A stretch of DNA of 39,598 nt from JABSOG01 sp041583135 (GTDB lineage Bacteria; Pseudomonadota; Gammaproteobacteria; Enterobacterales; Alteromonadaceae), in the NCBI GenBank assembly GCA_041583135.1, contig JBFHGJ010000050.1, forward strand, positions 1-39,598. The letters are read 5' to 3'. Every line of letters starts with the position of its first letter. Position 1 is the first letter of the stretch. This document shows positions 7,223 to 14,239 of the stretch, one piece after another. A model generated the notes under the pieces. That model was given only the letters and a program-made list of their open reading frames with translations. It was not told the origin of the DNA and ran no database searches. A program made the position numbers and the translations under genes.

Positions 7223-7261
7223 CGTAACCAGTCGTAAGCCGGTTCGTAAGGTGTTTCGTAA
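7223..7261. repeat. four phased CGTAA direct repeats
   Basis: CGTAA recurs at 7223, 7233, 7245 and 7257, mostly within TTCGTAA or GTCGTAAG. Spacings are 10, 12 and 12 bases, close to one helical turn. The block ends immediately before an ATG (7265) of a small ORF and about 200 bases upstream of the TIR-like gene. This fits a cooperative binding site for an unknown regulator. Confidence 0.5.
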
Positions 7262-7264
7262 GCA

Positions 7265-7402
7265 ATGGTGAGCAATCATAAGTCGCCAAGCAAGATAAAA
7301 ACCTTACTATGGGTCTCAGAAAATTTAGACAGCTTCCGGCTGAATATATTTAACGCCCTTAACGATGGACGCTCGAACAACAAGAATAAAGAACAACAAT
7401 AA
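7265..7402 (+). CDS. possible 45-residue small protein upstream of the TIR-like gene
   Basis: ATG at 7265 opens 45 codons beginning MVSNHKSPSKIKTLLWVSEN and ending in an Asn/Lys/Gln-rich tail. That tail is simply the translation of an AAC/AAT-rich RNA element (7376-7407). The only upstream Shine-Dalgarno-like stretch is AAGGTG about 11 bases away. The middle (LLWVSENLDSFRLNIFNAL) could form an amphipathic helix. I recognise no family. Placement just after the phased repeats and before the TIR-like gene is suggestive, but chance is quite possible. Confidence 0.25.
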   Translation: MVSNHKSPSKIKTLLWVSENLDSFRLNIFNALNDGRSNNKNKEQQ

Positions 7403-7413
7403 CAATATCGAGC
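7371..7413 (+). promoter_or_regulatory. hairpin with long A-R-N triplet loop in the TIR gene leader
   Basis: GCTCGA (7371-7376) pairs with TCGAGC (7408-7413) around a 31-base loop made of AAC, AAG, AAT and AAA triplets: five triplets, one G, then five more. Repeated A-R-N triplets are the known ligand of the Hfq distal face. It lies about 65 bases upstream of the TIR-like start, in its probable 5' untranslated region. Confidence 0.45.
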
Positions 7414-7477
7414 CACTGGGTTGTTTTTGAGTAGTAGCAATAACCAGTTAAGAATGTCTTATGGAGTCGCGCTAAAT

Positions 7478-7858
7478 ATGGCAAAGCATATTTTTGTTTC
7501 GTACAACTTTAATGATCGAGAAGTCAGCCGTTCTGTCAAAGAGTTGATTGGCAACCAAAACTTGGATGGAGAAATCGTCGTTGTTGAAAACGACGTATCT
7601 TACAACGGTGAAACCGCTGTGGATTGGGAAATAGAGCACACCATGGAGTCGTGCGATTGTGCCCTATTTGTTATCGGAGACAATGTCCGTAACAGCCCAT
7701 GGATTGAACGCGAAGCAGCCCATGCGATGGCAAAGAACATCCCAGTTTTGACCACGCGTTTGCCGGGCACTGAGTGTCAATGTCCAAGCCAATTGAACGG
7801 TACTCAAGCGGTCAATTGGGACAGCAAAGCATTGGCCGAAACACTTAACCAGTGCTAG
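7478..7858 (+). CDS. TIR-like domain protein (ThsB / DUF1863 type), solitary
   Basis: 126 residues that are almost entirely one TIR-like fold: MAKHIFVSYNFNDREVSRSV (strand A and BB-type loop), IVVVEND, then AVDWEIEHTMESCDCALFVIGDNVRNSPWIEREAAHAMAKNIPVLT. The last part is the signature of MTH538/ThsB-like TIR domains. Known: ThsB proteins of Thoeris defence make cyclic ADP-ribose-type signals from NAD+ on phage infection. Known relatives act on NAD+ or as scaffolds. No ThsA, SLOG, SIR2 or other effector gene is adjacent, so a defence role is inference only. A Glu (EIEHTMES or ENDVS) could be the NADase residue. I chose ATG 7478 because GGAG lies 11 bases upstream and the fold begins there; ATG 7454 is an alternative. 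RNA elements flank it on both sides. Confidence 0.75.
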   Translation: MAKHIFVSYNFNDREVSRSVKELIGNQNLDGEIVVVENDVSYNGETAVDWEIEHTMESCDCALFVIGDNVRNSPWIEREAAHAMAKNIPVLTTRLPGTECQCPSQLNGTQAVNWDSKALAETLNQC

Positions 7859-7863
7859 TAACA

Positions 7864-7917
7864 GTTTAGCTATCTGAGCCGTAAACAATAACAATAAATA
7901 TACGGCTTAGGTTAAAC
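7864..7917 (+). ncRNA. hairpin with A-R-N loop directly after the TIR gene
   Basis: CTGAGCCGTA (7874-7883) pairs with TACGGCTTAG (7901-7910) with one G-U pair. The 17-base loop is built of AAC/AAT/AAA triplets. An outer GTTTA/TAAAC pairing (7864-7868 with 7913-7917) extends it past an internal loop. The element starts 6 bases after the TIR stop, so it belongs to the 3' untranslated region or to a processed small RNA. The loop is an Hfq distal-face type sequence. Confidence 0.4.
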
Positions 7918-7946
7918 CTCAAGGACGAACGAACAGCTGCCATGAA

Positions 7947-8013
7947 GGCAACCGACTAATAATAACAACAAAGGCACAAAAAGCAGCCGACTAATAACAA
8001 CAACAAAGGCTGC
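7947..8013 (+). repeat. tandem CCGACTAATAA-type repeat with A-R-N core
   Basis: Two units share the core CCGACTAATAA, a run of AAC/AAT triplets, and AAAGGC: one at 7947-7976 and one at 7983-8013. The second closes as GCAGCC (7983-7988) with GGCTGC (8008-8013) around a 19-base loop. A third CCGAC and more AAT triplets follow to about 8070. With the terminator at 8081-8112 this looks like the body of an untranslated, possibly Hfq-bound RNA. Confidence 0.4.
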
Positions 8014-8080
8014 GGGAAATAATAATAAGAATAACCGACACGATTGCGAATAAAAATAATAAAACCATTATCTCATAGAG

Positions 8081-8112
8081 AAAGACCATGATACTTGTAT
8101 CGTGGTCTTTTT
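8081..8112 (+). terminator. Rho-independent terminator of the TIR gene transcript
   Basis: AAAGACCATGAT (8081-8092) pairs with ATCGTGGTCTTT (8099-8110) with one G-U pair, a 6-base loop and a trailing T-run. It ends the plus-strand transcript that contains the TIR-like gene and its 3' repeats. No other gene lies between 7858 and 8273. Confidence 0.75.
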
Positions 8113-8273
8113 GTATGTGGGTGTTTTTACGTGGAAAGCTGTAACCGCCAACAGCGTCTAGAACGGCACAAAAGAGTATGCAGTCAAACCTAAGGGCTTA
8201 ACAGCGTCAAGAAGGCATGACAGCGACTCAACGCTTTAGTGGACGGCATATTGTCCGAATCTATCGAGTGAGG

Positions 8274-8927
8274 TTAAACCAACGCCTGATAGCGGCCTTT
8301 TAACGCATCATAAAGGTGCTGCTGAAAATCCTGATGGCTCGCATCCAACTCAACCATCAACTCAACCAAATGCTCGTTGTCTTCTTTGCCTTGCCACACT
8401 TTAATATAGCTGCCATCTTTGTATCCGTGATCTTGACGGAAGAAGTTAAGCACGTTCTTGCAAATATACTGGGTATATAAATCGACCCAGCTCATCTGGC
8501 AATCGGCCAGCAAGCTAGTGAACAAACCAATGTTGACGCGTCTGGCCGCTGAGAGGCCGATAAGCAGCTCTAACTTGTTCAGTAGGTCCATCTCAGCGAA
8601 AGCATAGGTTTTTCCGTCAAAATCGACGCTGTGGCCTTCTATTTGCTCAAACACGGTGCTCAGCGCAGCTTCTTGGTCACCTTCATGGGCTATCAGCACT
8701 GCCGAAAGAACAAAATGCCAGATATCGACCATTTCCATCTGCAATTGCTCTAAATCGCAACTCTGCTTCTTCCACCACTTCCAACCATGATGTTCAATTG
8801 CTTCAGCCCCCTCAATCACCACCGCCCGTAAAAATGGCGATTTGACGGCTAACCAATCGGGGTTAACCTTGGCGTTCATTTGGTCTTGCAGTTTAAGCAT
8901 GGTGGCGGCTTGGTTCTCAAGTAGCAT
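8274..8927 (-). CDS. dimeric-type dUTP diphosphatase
   Basis: 217 residues of the all-alpha NTP-pyrophosphatase (dUTPase_2/MazG-like) fold. It has the metal-binding pattern EGAEAIEHHGWKWWK in the first helix pair and EMVDIWHF in the second, followed by a helix with NVLNFFRQDHGYKDGSYIKVW. Family members hydrolyse dUTP to dUMP and pyrophosphate, keeping uracil out of DNA and feeding thymidylate synthesis. This type replaces or supplements the trimeric Dut. I chose ATG at 8927 (MLLENQAATML) because AAGG lies 7-8 bases upstream. The frame extends 14 codons further, to 8969, without a good site. It is monocistronic on the minus strand, with no visible terminator in the 160 bases that follow. Confidence 0.8.
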   Translation of the reverse strand: MLLENQAATMLKLQDQMNAKVNPDWLAVKSPFLRAVVIEGAEAIEHHGWKWWKKQSCDLEQLQMEMVDIWHFVLSAVLIAHEGDQEAALSTVFEQIEGHSVDFDGKTYAFAEMDLLNKLELLIGLSAARRVNIGLFTSLLADCQMSWVDLYTQYICKNVLNFFRQDHGYKDGSYIKVWQGKEDNEHLVELMVELDASHQDFQQHLYDALKGRYQALV

Positions 8928-9092
8928 CGGATTACCTTGAATTAAAGGATGATAAATAGATTGCGGCAAATTGTCTTACATGGCAAAGGCTAATGCAAGC
9001 GAAGCGCATTGGTACAACAACAGAACAAAAGAGAACGTACTGAGCACAAAGACTTAAGCAACAAGAGGGTAAATTGAAATTCTATAAGAGAT

Positions 9093-9168
9093 TGGAGCGA
9101 GTAACGAGGTTCGAACTCGTGACCTCAACCTTGGCAAGGTTGCGCTCTACCAGCTGAGCTATACTCGC
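9093..9168 (-). tRNA. tRNA-Gly(GCC), copy 1
   Basis: 76 bases including an encoded CCA. The acceptor GCGAGTA pairs with TACTCGC, the anticodon loop TTGCCAA gives GCC, and the T-loop is TTCGAAC. It is the last gene of a five-tRNA cluster read on the minus strand and is identical to the two other Gly copies. Confidence 0.97.
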
Positions 9169-9211
9169 ATTGTGTCAGATAATGTCTACAACTTCTAATG
9201 GCTTTAGAAAT

Positions 9212-9287
9212 TGGAGCGAGTAACGAGGTTCGAACTCGTGACCTCAACCTTGGCAAGGTTGCGCTCTACCAGCTGAGCTATACTCGC
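9212..9287 (-). tRNA. tRNA-Gly(GCC), copy 2
   Basis: Identical in all 76 bases to the copies at 9093 and 9581. Anticodon GCC, encoded CCA. It is separated from copy 1 by 43 bases with no terminator, consistent with one processed transcript. Confidence 0.97.
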
Positions 9288-9337
9288 ATTATCTTGTTTG
9301 CCCCGTGTCGTTATGATGGCTAAGCCACATAGCAACA

Positions 9338-9424
9338 TGGTGCCCGGGGCCGGACTTGAACCGGCACGTCCTTTCGAACGAGGGATTTTAAATCCCTTGT
9401 GTCTACCAATTCCACCACCCGGGC
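9338..9424 (-). tRNA. tRNA-Leu(UAA)
   Basis: 87 bases with the long variable arm of class II tRNAs. Acceptor GCCCGGG pairs with CCCGGGC, the anticodon loop TTTAAAA gives UAA, and CCA is encoded. It reads UUA and UUG codons. Confidence 0.96.
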
Positions 9425-9466
9425 GATATTTTAAGTTTGACTACACCTGGTAGTGTGTAGTGAAAC

Positions 9467-9540
9467 TGGAGGCGGGTCCCGGAGTCGAACCGAGGTAGAC
9501 GGATTTGCAATCCGCTGCATGGCCACTCTGCCAACCCGCC
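9467..9540 (-). tRNA. tRNA-Cys(GCA)
   Basis: 74 bases. Acceptor GGCGGGT pairs with ACCCGCC, the anticodon loop TTGCAAA gives GCA, and CCA is encoded. It sits between the Leu and third Gly genes in the cluster. Confidence 0.96.
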
Positions 9541-9580
9541 ATGTTCATTCAAAGCCCGAATAAATCGAACTTTAAAAATT

Positions 9581-9656
9581 TGGAGCGAGTAACGAGGTTC
9601 GAACTCGTGACCTCAACCTTGGCAAGGTTGCGCTCTACCAGCTGAGCTATACTCGC
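9581..9656 (-). tRNA. tRNA-Gly(GCC), copy 3, first gene of the cluster
   Basis: Identical to the other two Gly copies. It is the promoter-proximal gene: a TTGACT/TAGAAT promoter lies about 40 bases upstream. Confidence 0.97.
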
Positions 9657-9697
9657 GTCACCGTTCTAGAGGGCTTGCCCCTGTGAACGTGTTGCGT

Positions 9698-9725
9698 ATT
9701 CTACGTTGAAATTTAAATGAGTCAA
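9698..9725 (-). promoter_or_regulatory. sigma70 promoter of the Gly-Cys-Leu-Gly-Gly tRNA cluster
   Basis: TTGACT (9725-9720) and TAGAAT (9703-9698) are 16 bases apart, each with 5 of 6 consensus matches, and transcription runs into the first tRNA-Gly. An A/T-only hairpin (9728-9746) lies just upstream. Confidence 0.75.
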
Positions 9726-9788
9726 CTATATTTTTGAGAAAAATATTCAACTGCTCAAATTTTGTAAAAATTGCTTAAAACACTGCCC

Positions 9789-10346
9789 TTAGGACGGTCT
9801 TTCAGCCCCTTTTATATGGCTCCAGGAGGCTCTAAAATATTCAACCAATGACTGCATGGTCAGGAAAAATGCCAAGTAGTAATAAACAAATGCCAGCCCG
9901 GTCAAATATTCGTTGGCATTCCAAATCAAACCTATCAGCGCCAACATTTGTGCCACGGTCTTTGCCTTGCCTGAATTTGATACAGCCACCACATCGCGCT
10001 TACCAAGTTCCGACATCCACTCTCGTAACCCGGACATAATGATCTCTCGGCTCAACATAAAGATTGCCGGTATGGTGACCCAAATCGAGTTATAGAACTC
10101 CACGACGACAAAAAAGCCGGCAGCAACCATGACCTTATCGGCAATGGGATCCAAAAAAGCGCCAAACGGGGTCGATTGGTTGAGCTTTCGCGCTAGGTAA
10201 CCGTCGAGCGCATCAGAGACACCGGCAAACCAAAACACAAAGGCGGCAAGAAAATGGGTGTCCCCTTGTGTTAAATAGTAAACCACCAAAAAAACGGGGA
10301 TCAGTATGAGCCGGATAAAGGTAATAATGTTAGGTAGAGTCAACAT
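9789..10346 (-). CDS. pgsA: CDP-diacylglycerol--glycerol-3-phosphate 3-phosphatidyltransferase
   Basis: 185 residues. This inner-membrane enzyme makes phosphatidylglycerophosphate, the first committed step of phosphatidylglycerol and cardiolipin synthesis. It carries the CDP-alcohol phosphotransferase motif, here DALDGYLARKLNQSTPFGAFLDPIADKV (D-G...A-R...G...D...D), and about four to five hydrophobic helices (LIPVFLVVYYL, FLAAFVFWFAG, VMVAAGFFVVVEF, the C-terminal AFVYYYLAFFL). I start it at ATG 10346 (MLTLPNIITFIRLILIP), which aligns with the usual N-terminus and lies 31 bases past the uvrC stop. The longer frame to 10427 overlaps uvrC. It forms a minus-strand operon with uvrY and uvrC, the common gammaproteobacterial order. 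No clear GC-rich terminator follows. Confidence 0.93.
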   Translation of the reverse strand: MLTLPNIITFIRLILIPVFLVVYYLTQGDTHFLAAFVFWFAGVSDALDGYLARKLNQSTPFGAFLDPIADKVMVAAGFFVVVEFYNSIWVTIPAIFMLSREIIMSGLREWMSELGKRDVVAVSNSGKAKTVAQMLALIGLIWNANEYLTGLAFVYYYLAFFLTMQSLVEYFRASWSHIKGAERPS

Positions 10347-10377
10347 GGGATTTATTTTTTCACTTATTTGGTCGTTA

Positions 10378-12240
10378 TTATGCCTTGTCATGGAGAGAAT
10401 CGAAAACGTTTTGTGCCTGAGCGGCACTGATGCCCGGAACTTTGCTCAATTCTTCGACAGAAGCATTGAGTACGCCTTGCAAACCACCTAAATATTTCAG
10501 TAGTGCCTGACGACGCTTCGGTCCGATCCCTTCGATCTGCTCCAAAGTCGAAGTATTTTTGACTTTGGCCCTTTTGTTGCGGTGACCACTGATGGCAAAC
10601 CGGTGGGCTTCATCGCGGATATGTTGAATTAAATGTAATGCGGGCGAATCTGCCGGGAGCGCAACCTCTTTCATGCCGCCATGCATGATCAACGTTTCCA
10701 GCCCCGGTTTTCTCGACGTGCCTTTAGCCACACCGATGAGCATCGGCATTTTGTCATGACGCCAATGTTCAAAGTAGCTTTCGGCTCTGGCCAGCTGTCC
10801 TTTACCACCATCGATAAAGATCACATCCGGTATTTTGTGGTCGTCACTCACCTTGTCATAACGTTTAGCCAAGGCAAAATCCATTGCGGCATAATCATCG
10901 CCCGGTGTAATGCCTTCAATATTATACCGGCGATACTCGCTTTTGTGCGGCCCTTCTTCGTTAAAGACCACACAAGAACCGATGGTTTGTTCGCCGAAGG
11001 TATGACTGATATCAAAACACTCCATACGGCCAATCGGTTCATCCCGCTGCAAGAAGCCATTGAGTAGCTCATAACGTTTTTTGATCGCGGTCTTACTTGA
11101 TAGCATCGAGCTGACGGCAATTTTGGCGTTCTTATCGGCAAGCATCAAATAGCGCTGTTTTTCACCGCGACTGATGGTCTTGACCGAGACTTTACGCCCA
11201 GAGGTTTCACTCAACAACGCGCTTAAGCTATCAAAATCAAGCGCTTCTTCGCCTTTACCGTAGGTTGCCTCAACATCGGCGACAATGATCTCTTTGGGAA
11301 TTTTGCGGTTGGATTCTCCGCCCAGGTAATATTGCAATAGGAACGATTGCATGATCTCGACCGAATCGGTGTTTTTCGGCAGCTTGGGAAAGAAGTTCTT
11401 CGAGCCTAAAATCTTTTGCTCGCGAATAAACAACATATGAACGGCGGCAATGCCATTTTGATAATGAAAGCCGACCACATCAAGTTCATCGGAGACACCG
11501 GAGACATATTGTTGTTCTTGCACTTTACGCAATACTTGAATCTGATCACGAAACTTGGCCGCCTGTTCAAACGCCAAGTTGTTGCTGGCATTTTCCATCG
11601 CTTCGACCAGCTTGTCGATAACCTCTTTACTTTTGCCCTTTAAGAACATCTTCACCAATTCGACTTCTTTGCCATAGTCTTCATCGCTGACTTTAGCGAC
11701 ACATGGCGCCGAGCACCGTTTTAACTGATATTGCAGGCAAGGTCTACTGCGCGCCTTATAAAAGGAGTCTTCACACTGACGCACCGAAAAGATCTTTTGC
11801 ATCAGCTTAAGCGATTCCCAAACAGCACCGGCACTGGGATATGGGCCAAAATATTCGCCGGCCACTTTTTTGGCACCACGATGAAGTTGAATGCGAGGGT
11901 GTTTATGCGCGGTGACCAGAATATATGGATAAGACTTATCATCTCGTAGCAATACATTGTATCTAGGCATGTATTGCTTGATCAGATTGTTTTCTAAAAT
12001 AAGCGCTTCGGTTTCGGTTTGAGTGGCGGTGATCTCAATATCGGCGATTTGCCTGACCAATGCTCGCGTCTTCTCGCTACCAACATTTTTACGAAAGTAA
12101 CTGGAAACCCGTTTTTTAAGATCTTTGGCTTTACCGACGTAAATCACCTCACCGTCATTGCTGAGCATGCGATAAACGCCGCTTTGATTGGTGAGGTGCT
12201 TTAAAAAGGCTTGATGGTCGAACGTACCAGACATGGACAA
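10378..12240 (-). CDS. uvrC: excinuclease ABC subunit C
   Basis: 620 residues. UvrC makes the dual incisions of nucleotide excision repair after UvrAB locate the lesion. The domain order is complete: N-terminal GIY-YIG nuclease (GVYRM ... VIYVGKAKDLKKRVSSYF), the Cys-rich linker (RPCLQYQLKRCSAPC), the UvrB-binding UVR segment (EAMENASNNLAFEQAAKFRDQIQVL), the RNase H-like endonuclease (ECFDISHTFG, FIDGGKGQL, HRFAISGHR), and a C-terminal tandem helix-hairpin-helix (IEGIGPKRRQALL, VPGISAAQAQNVF). It starts 9 bases after the uvrY stop; MSMSG or MSG are both possible starts. Co-transcription with uvrY is the classical arrangement. Confidence 0.97.
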   Translation of the reverse strand: MSMSGTFDHQAFLKHLTNQSGVYRMLSNDGEVIYVGKAKDLKKRVSSYFRKNVGSEKTRALVRQIADIEITATQTETEALILENNLIKQYMPRYNVLLRDDKSYPYILVTAHKHPRIQLHRGAKKVAGEYFGPYPSAGAVWESLKLMQKIFSVRQCEDSFYKARSRPCLQYQLKRCSAPCVAKVSDEDYGKEVELVKMFLKGKSKEVIDKLVEAMENASNNLAFEQAAKFRDQIQVLRKVQEQQYVSGVSDELDVVGFHYQNGIAAVHMLFIREQKILGSKNFFPKLPKNTDSVEIMQSFLLQYYLGGESNRKIPKEIIVADVEATYGKGEEALDFDSLSALLSETSGRKVSVKTISRGEKQRYLMLADKNAKIAVSSMLSSKTAIKKRYELLNGFLQRDEPIGRMECFDISHTFGEQTIGSCVVFNEEGPHKSEYRRYNIEGITPGDDYAAMDFALAKRYDKVSDDHKIPDVIFIDGGKGQLARAESYFEHWRHDKMPMLIGVAKGTSRKPGLETLIMHGGMKEVALPADSPALHLIQHIRDEAHRFAISGHRNKRAKVKNTSTLEQIEGIGPKRRQALLKYLGGLQGVLNASVEELSKVPGISAAQAQNVFDSLHDKA

Positions 12241-12249
12241 ACTGAAAAG

Positions 12250-12897
12250 TTACAGCTTATCCATGTTCAATAGGCCATGACGAATAGCCAAATGGGTGAG
12301 TTCAACATCGCCTGAGATATTGAGCTTTTCAAACATACGGTAACGGTAGCTGTTGACCGTTTTTGAGCTGAGATTGAGCTTATCGGCAATATCCTGCACC
12401 TTTTCACCTTTGGTGATCATCAGCATGATCTGCAATTCGCGCTCGGATAAGCTTTGGATAGGATTTTCTTCCTGTTTGCCGCTGAACTGATTCAATGCGA
12501 TCTGCTGAGCAATATCCGGCGCAATATAGCGTTGTCCGGCATGTACGGCGCGAATGGCATTAATCATTTCATCGGAGCCGGCACTTTTGGTCAAGTAACC
12601 ATGAGCACCAATCTGCATTACCTTTGAAGGCAACGGATCTTCACAGTGAACGGTAAGAATAATGACTTTGACATCGGGGTTAAAGCGCAAAATCTTTTTA
12701 GTCGCTTCCATGCCACCAATGCCGGGCATGTTCATATCCATCAACACAATATTAGGACTGTTCTTACGACAGTAGGCAACAGCATCTTCGCCGTTGTCCG
12801 CATCCCCCACTACTTTTATGCCACGAATATCATCAAGAATACGTTTGATACCGGTTCTGACCAGTTCATGATCATCAACTAAAAAAACAGTTATCAA
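12250..12897 (-). CDS. uvrY: response regulator UvrY/GacA
   Basis: 215 residues with a receiver domain (acidic pair VDDHE, phospho-acceptor Asp54 in LMDMNMPG, Lys in TKSAG) and a LuxR-type helix-turn-helix (LSERELQIMLMITKGEKVQDIADKLNLSSKTV). Phosphorylated by BarA, it activates CsrA-sponging small RNAs. I start it at TTG 12897 (MITVFLVDDHELV). AAAGG lies about 9 bases upstream, and this start puts the phospho-Asp at position 54, as in E. coli UvrY and GacA. The frame also opens at a TTG at 12915, with no ATG near the domain boundary. The weak start codon may limit expression. It is the first gene of the uvrY-uvrC-pgsA operon. Confidence 0.93.
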   Translation of the reverse strand: MITVFLVDDHELVRTGIKRILDDIRGIKVVGDADNGEDAVAYCRKNSPNIVLMDMNMPGIGGMEATKKILRFNPDVKVIILTVHCEDPLPSKVMQIGAHGYLTKSAGSDEMINAIRAVHAGQRYIAPDIAQQIALNQFSGKQEENPIQSLSERELQIMLMITKGEKVQDIADKLNLSSKTVNSYRYRMFEKLNISGDVELTHLAIRHGLLNMDKL

Positions 12898-13222
12898 GGA
12901 AAATGCCTTTAGCAATCAAATTCAGTTTGTCATGAAGTCAAGTTACCATATCATCTTACAAAGTAAAGAAAAAAACCTATAGCTAAGTAAAAAAAACCAC
13001 ACATCAATTAATGGCTTATAAAGCGGTAAAACGCCGCGTTCAGGGGCTTGGCGACTAGGACTAAGGACACGACACAAACAACAGGATGGAAAACCCAGCA
13101 GCGGCGCTTGTCAGACTAAAAGAAATGAATTATGTTACACAGTCGTTTGCAACGAATGACGATATTAAATGATTGTTGATTGTAGTAACTGGAAGATTAA
13201 GTAGATTCACTTAAGAGGGGAG
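12898..13222. other. non-coding stretch between uvrY and tRNA-Ser
   Basis: About 325 bases with no gene I can support. It must hold the uvrY operon promoter. Four GGA triplets occur between about 13060 and 13095. That is too few, and not in repeated hairpin loops, for a CsrB-type RNA. No terminator for tRNA-Ser is obvious. Confidence 0.5.
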
Positions 13223-13313
13223 TGGCGGTGAGGCAGGGATTTGAACCCTGGGTACGCTATTAACGCACGCCGGTTTTCAAGACCGGTGCTTTCAACCACT
13301 CAGCCACCTCACC
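13223..13313 (-). tRNA. tRNA-Ser(UGA)
   Basis: 91 bases, class II with a long variable arm (GTGCG...TACCC region). Acceptor GGTGAGG pairs with CCTCACC followed by G and encoded CCA. Anticodon loop CTTGAAA gives UGA, reading UCA, UCG and UCU. Confidence 0.96.
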
Positions 13314-13326
13314 GCAGATGGGGCGT

Positions 13327-13355
13327 ATATTAGAAATCCTCTTGCCGATTGTAAA
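13327..13355 (-). promoter_or_regulatory. promoter of tRNA-Ser
   Basis: TTTACA (13355-13350) and TAATAT (13332-13327) are 17 bases apart. They are followed by an ACGCCCC discriminator, GC-rich as in stringently controlled stable-RNA promoters. Confidence 0.7.
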
Positions 13356-13544
13356 GCACTTTTTTTCAATTTTTATTTGAATGGCCTTTTTTTCACCGAA
13401 TTGATGCAAACTAGAGCAAATACTGCAATATCGGGTCGCTTTTTGTTACCAATTATTCCTTGAAAAGGATTGGCATTGCCCCCAGTTACTGATTATCATT
13501 ACCCTAATATCAATTTAACTTTAGTAACGAACTGGAGTTTTACT

Positions 13545-14216
13545 ATGGAGCACAACCAAATGTACCAATCAGTGGCCTCTCAAGGCTCAGCGATTGAAAT
13601 TAACAAGGTATTGCGAAATACCTACAGCCTTTTAGCCATGACCTTGGCCTTTGCAGCGGCAGTTGCCGGCACTACCATGGCGTTAAACCTGCCTCACCCG
13701 GGTCTTATCATTACCTTGGTTGGTTTTTATGGTTTATTGTTCTTGGTTCATAAAACTGCCGAATCTGGCGCTGGTGTATTAAGTTGTTTTGCCTTTACCG
13801 GCTTTTTGGGATACACCTTAGGCCCTATCCTTAACATGGTTATCGGCGCAGGTGGCGGCGAGTTGGTGATGTTTGCCTTAGGCGGCACAGCCCTTATCTT
13901 CTTTGCCCTGTCAGCCTATGTGTTGACCACAAAGAAAGACATGTCGTTTATGGGCGGTATGATGACGGCATTGTTCGTGGTTTTGATCGTCGGCATGATA
14001 GCCAACATCTTCTTGTCAATTCCGGCATTAAGCCTGGCAATGAGCGCCTTGTTTATCCTGTTCTCATCAGGTGCCATCTTGATGCAGACCAGCTCAATTA
14101 TTCACGGCGGTGAGAGAAACTACATTTTGGCGACAGTCACTCTGTTCGTCTCTTTGTACAACATCTTCATTAGCTTGCTGAACTTGTTGATGGCGTTCGC
14201 CGGTAACGACGATTAA
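13545..14216 (+). CDS. yccA: Bax inhibitor-1/YccA family membrane protein
   Basis: 223 residues with seven hydrophobic segments, for example TYSLLAMTLAFAAAVAGTTMA, LIITLVGFYGLLFLV and LVMFALGGTALIFFALSAYV, and a short acidic C-terminus. The length matches E. coli YccA (219). Known: YccA binds the FtsH-HflKC protease complex in the inner membrane and modulates proteolysis of membrane proteins. I chose ATG at 13545 because GGAG lies 7 bases upstream; the open frame extends to 13470 without a good site. A strong terminator follows. It is monocistronic and upstream of the tus genes, a common order in Shewanella relatives. Confidence 0.93.
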   Translation: MEHNQMYQSVASQGSAIEINKVLRNTYSLLAMTLAFAAAVAGTTMALNLPHPGLIITLVGFYGLLFLVHKTAESGAGVLSCFAFTGFLGYTLGPILNMVIGAGGGELVMFALGGTALIFFALSAYVLTTKKDMSFMGGMMTALFVVLIVGMIANIFLSIPALSLAMSALFILFSSGAILMQTSSIIHGGERNYILATVTLFVSLYNIFISLLNLLMAFAGNDD

Positions 14217-14239
14217 TCATCGACGAACGTTAAAAATTG

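Noticed and set aside
7860..8070. Integron attC site or IS remnant after the TIR gene
   Set aside because: No RYYYAAC/GTTRRRY core pair, no terminal inverted repeats and no integrase or transposase; loops are simple A-R-N runs.
7265..8273. A full Thoeris defence operon
   Set aside because: Only a TIR-like gene is present. No ThsA-type SLOG/SIR2 effector lies within the window.
9093..9656. Regular direct repeats that could suggest a CRISPR array
   Set aside because: The repeats are three identical tRNA-Gly genes with complete cloverleaf features, interrupted by tRNA-Leu and tRNA-Cys.
9728..9746. Terminator upstream of the tRNA cluster (ATATTTTT/AAAAATAT)
   Set aside because: The stem is A/T only and sits at the tRNA promoter; too weak to support as a terminator of pgsA.
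10681..11067. 128-codon open frame on the plus strand
   Set aside because: Antisense shadow of uvrC, whose domains are continuous here.
13040..13110. Possible CsrB-like RNA next to uvrY (several GGA triplets)
   Set aside because: Only four GGA motifs and no repeated hairpins presenting them; real CsrB-type RNAs carry many more.
13486..13510. Fur box upstream of yccA (TGATTATCATT)
   Set aside because: Only half of the consensus dyad is present, and yccA is not a typical iron-regulated gene.
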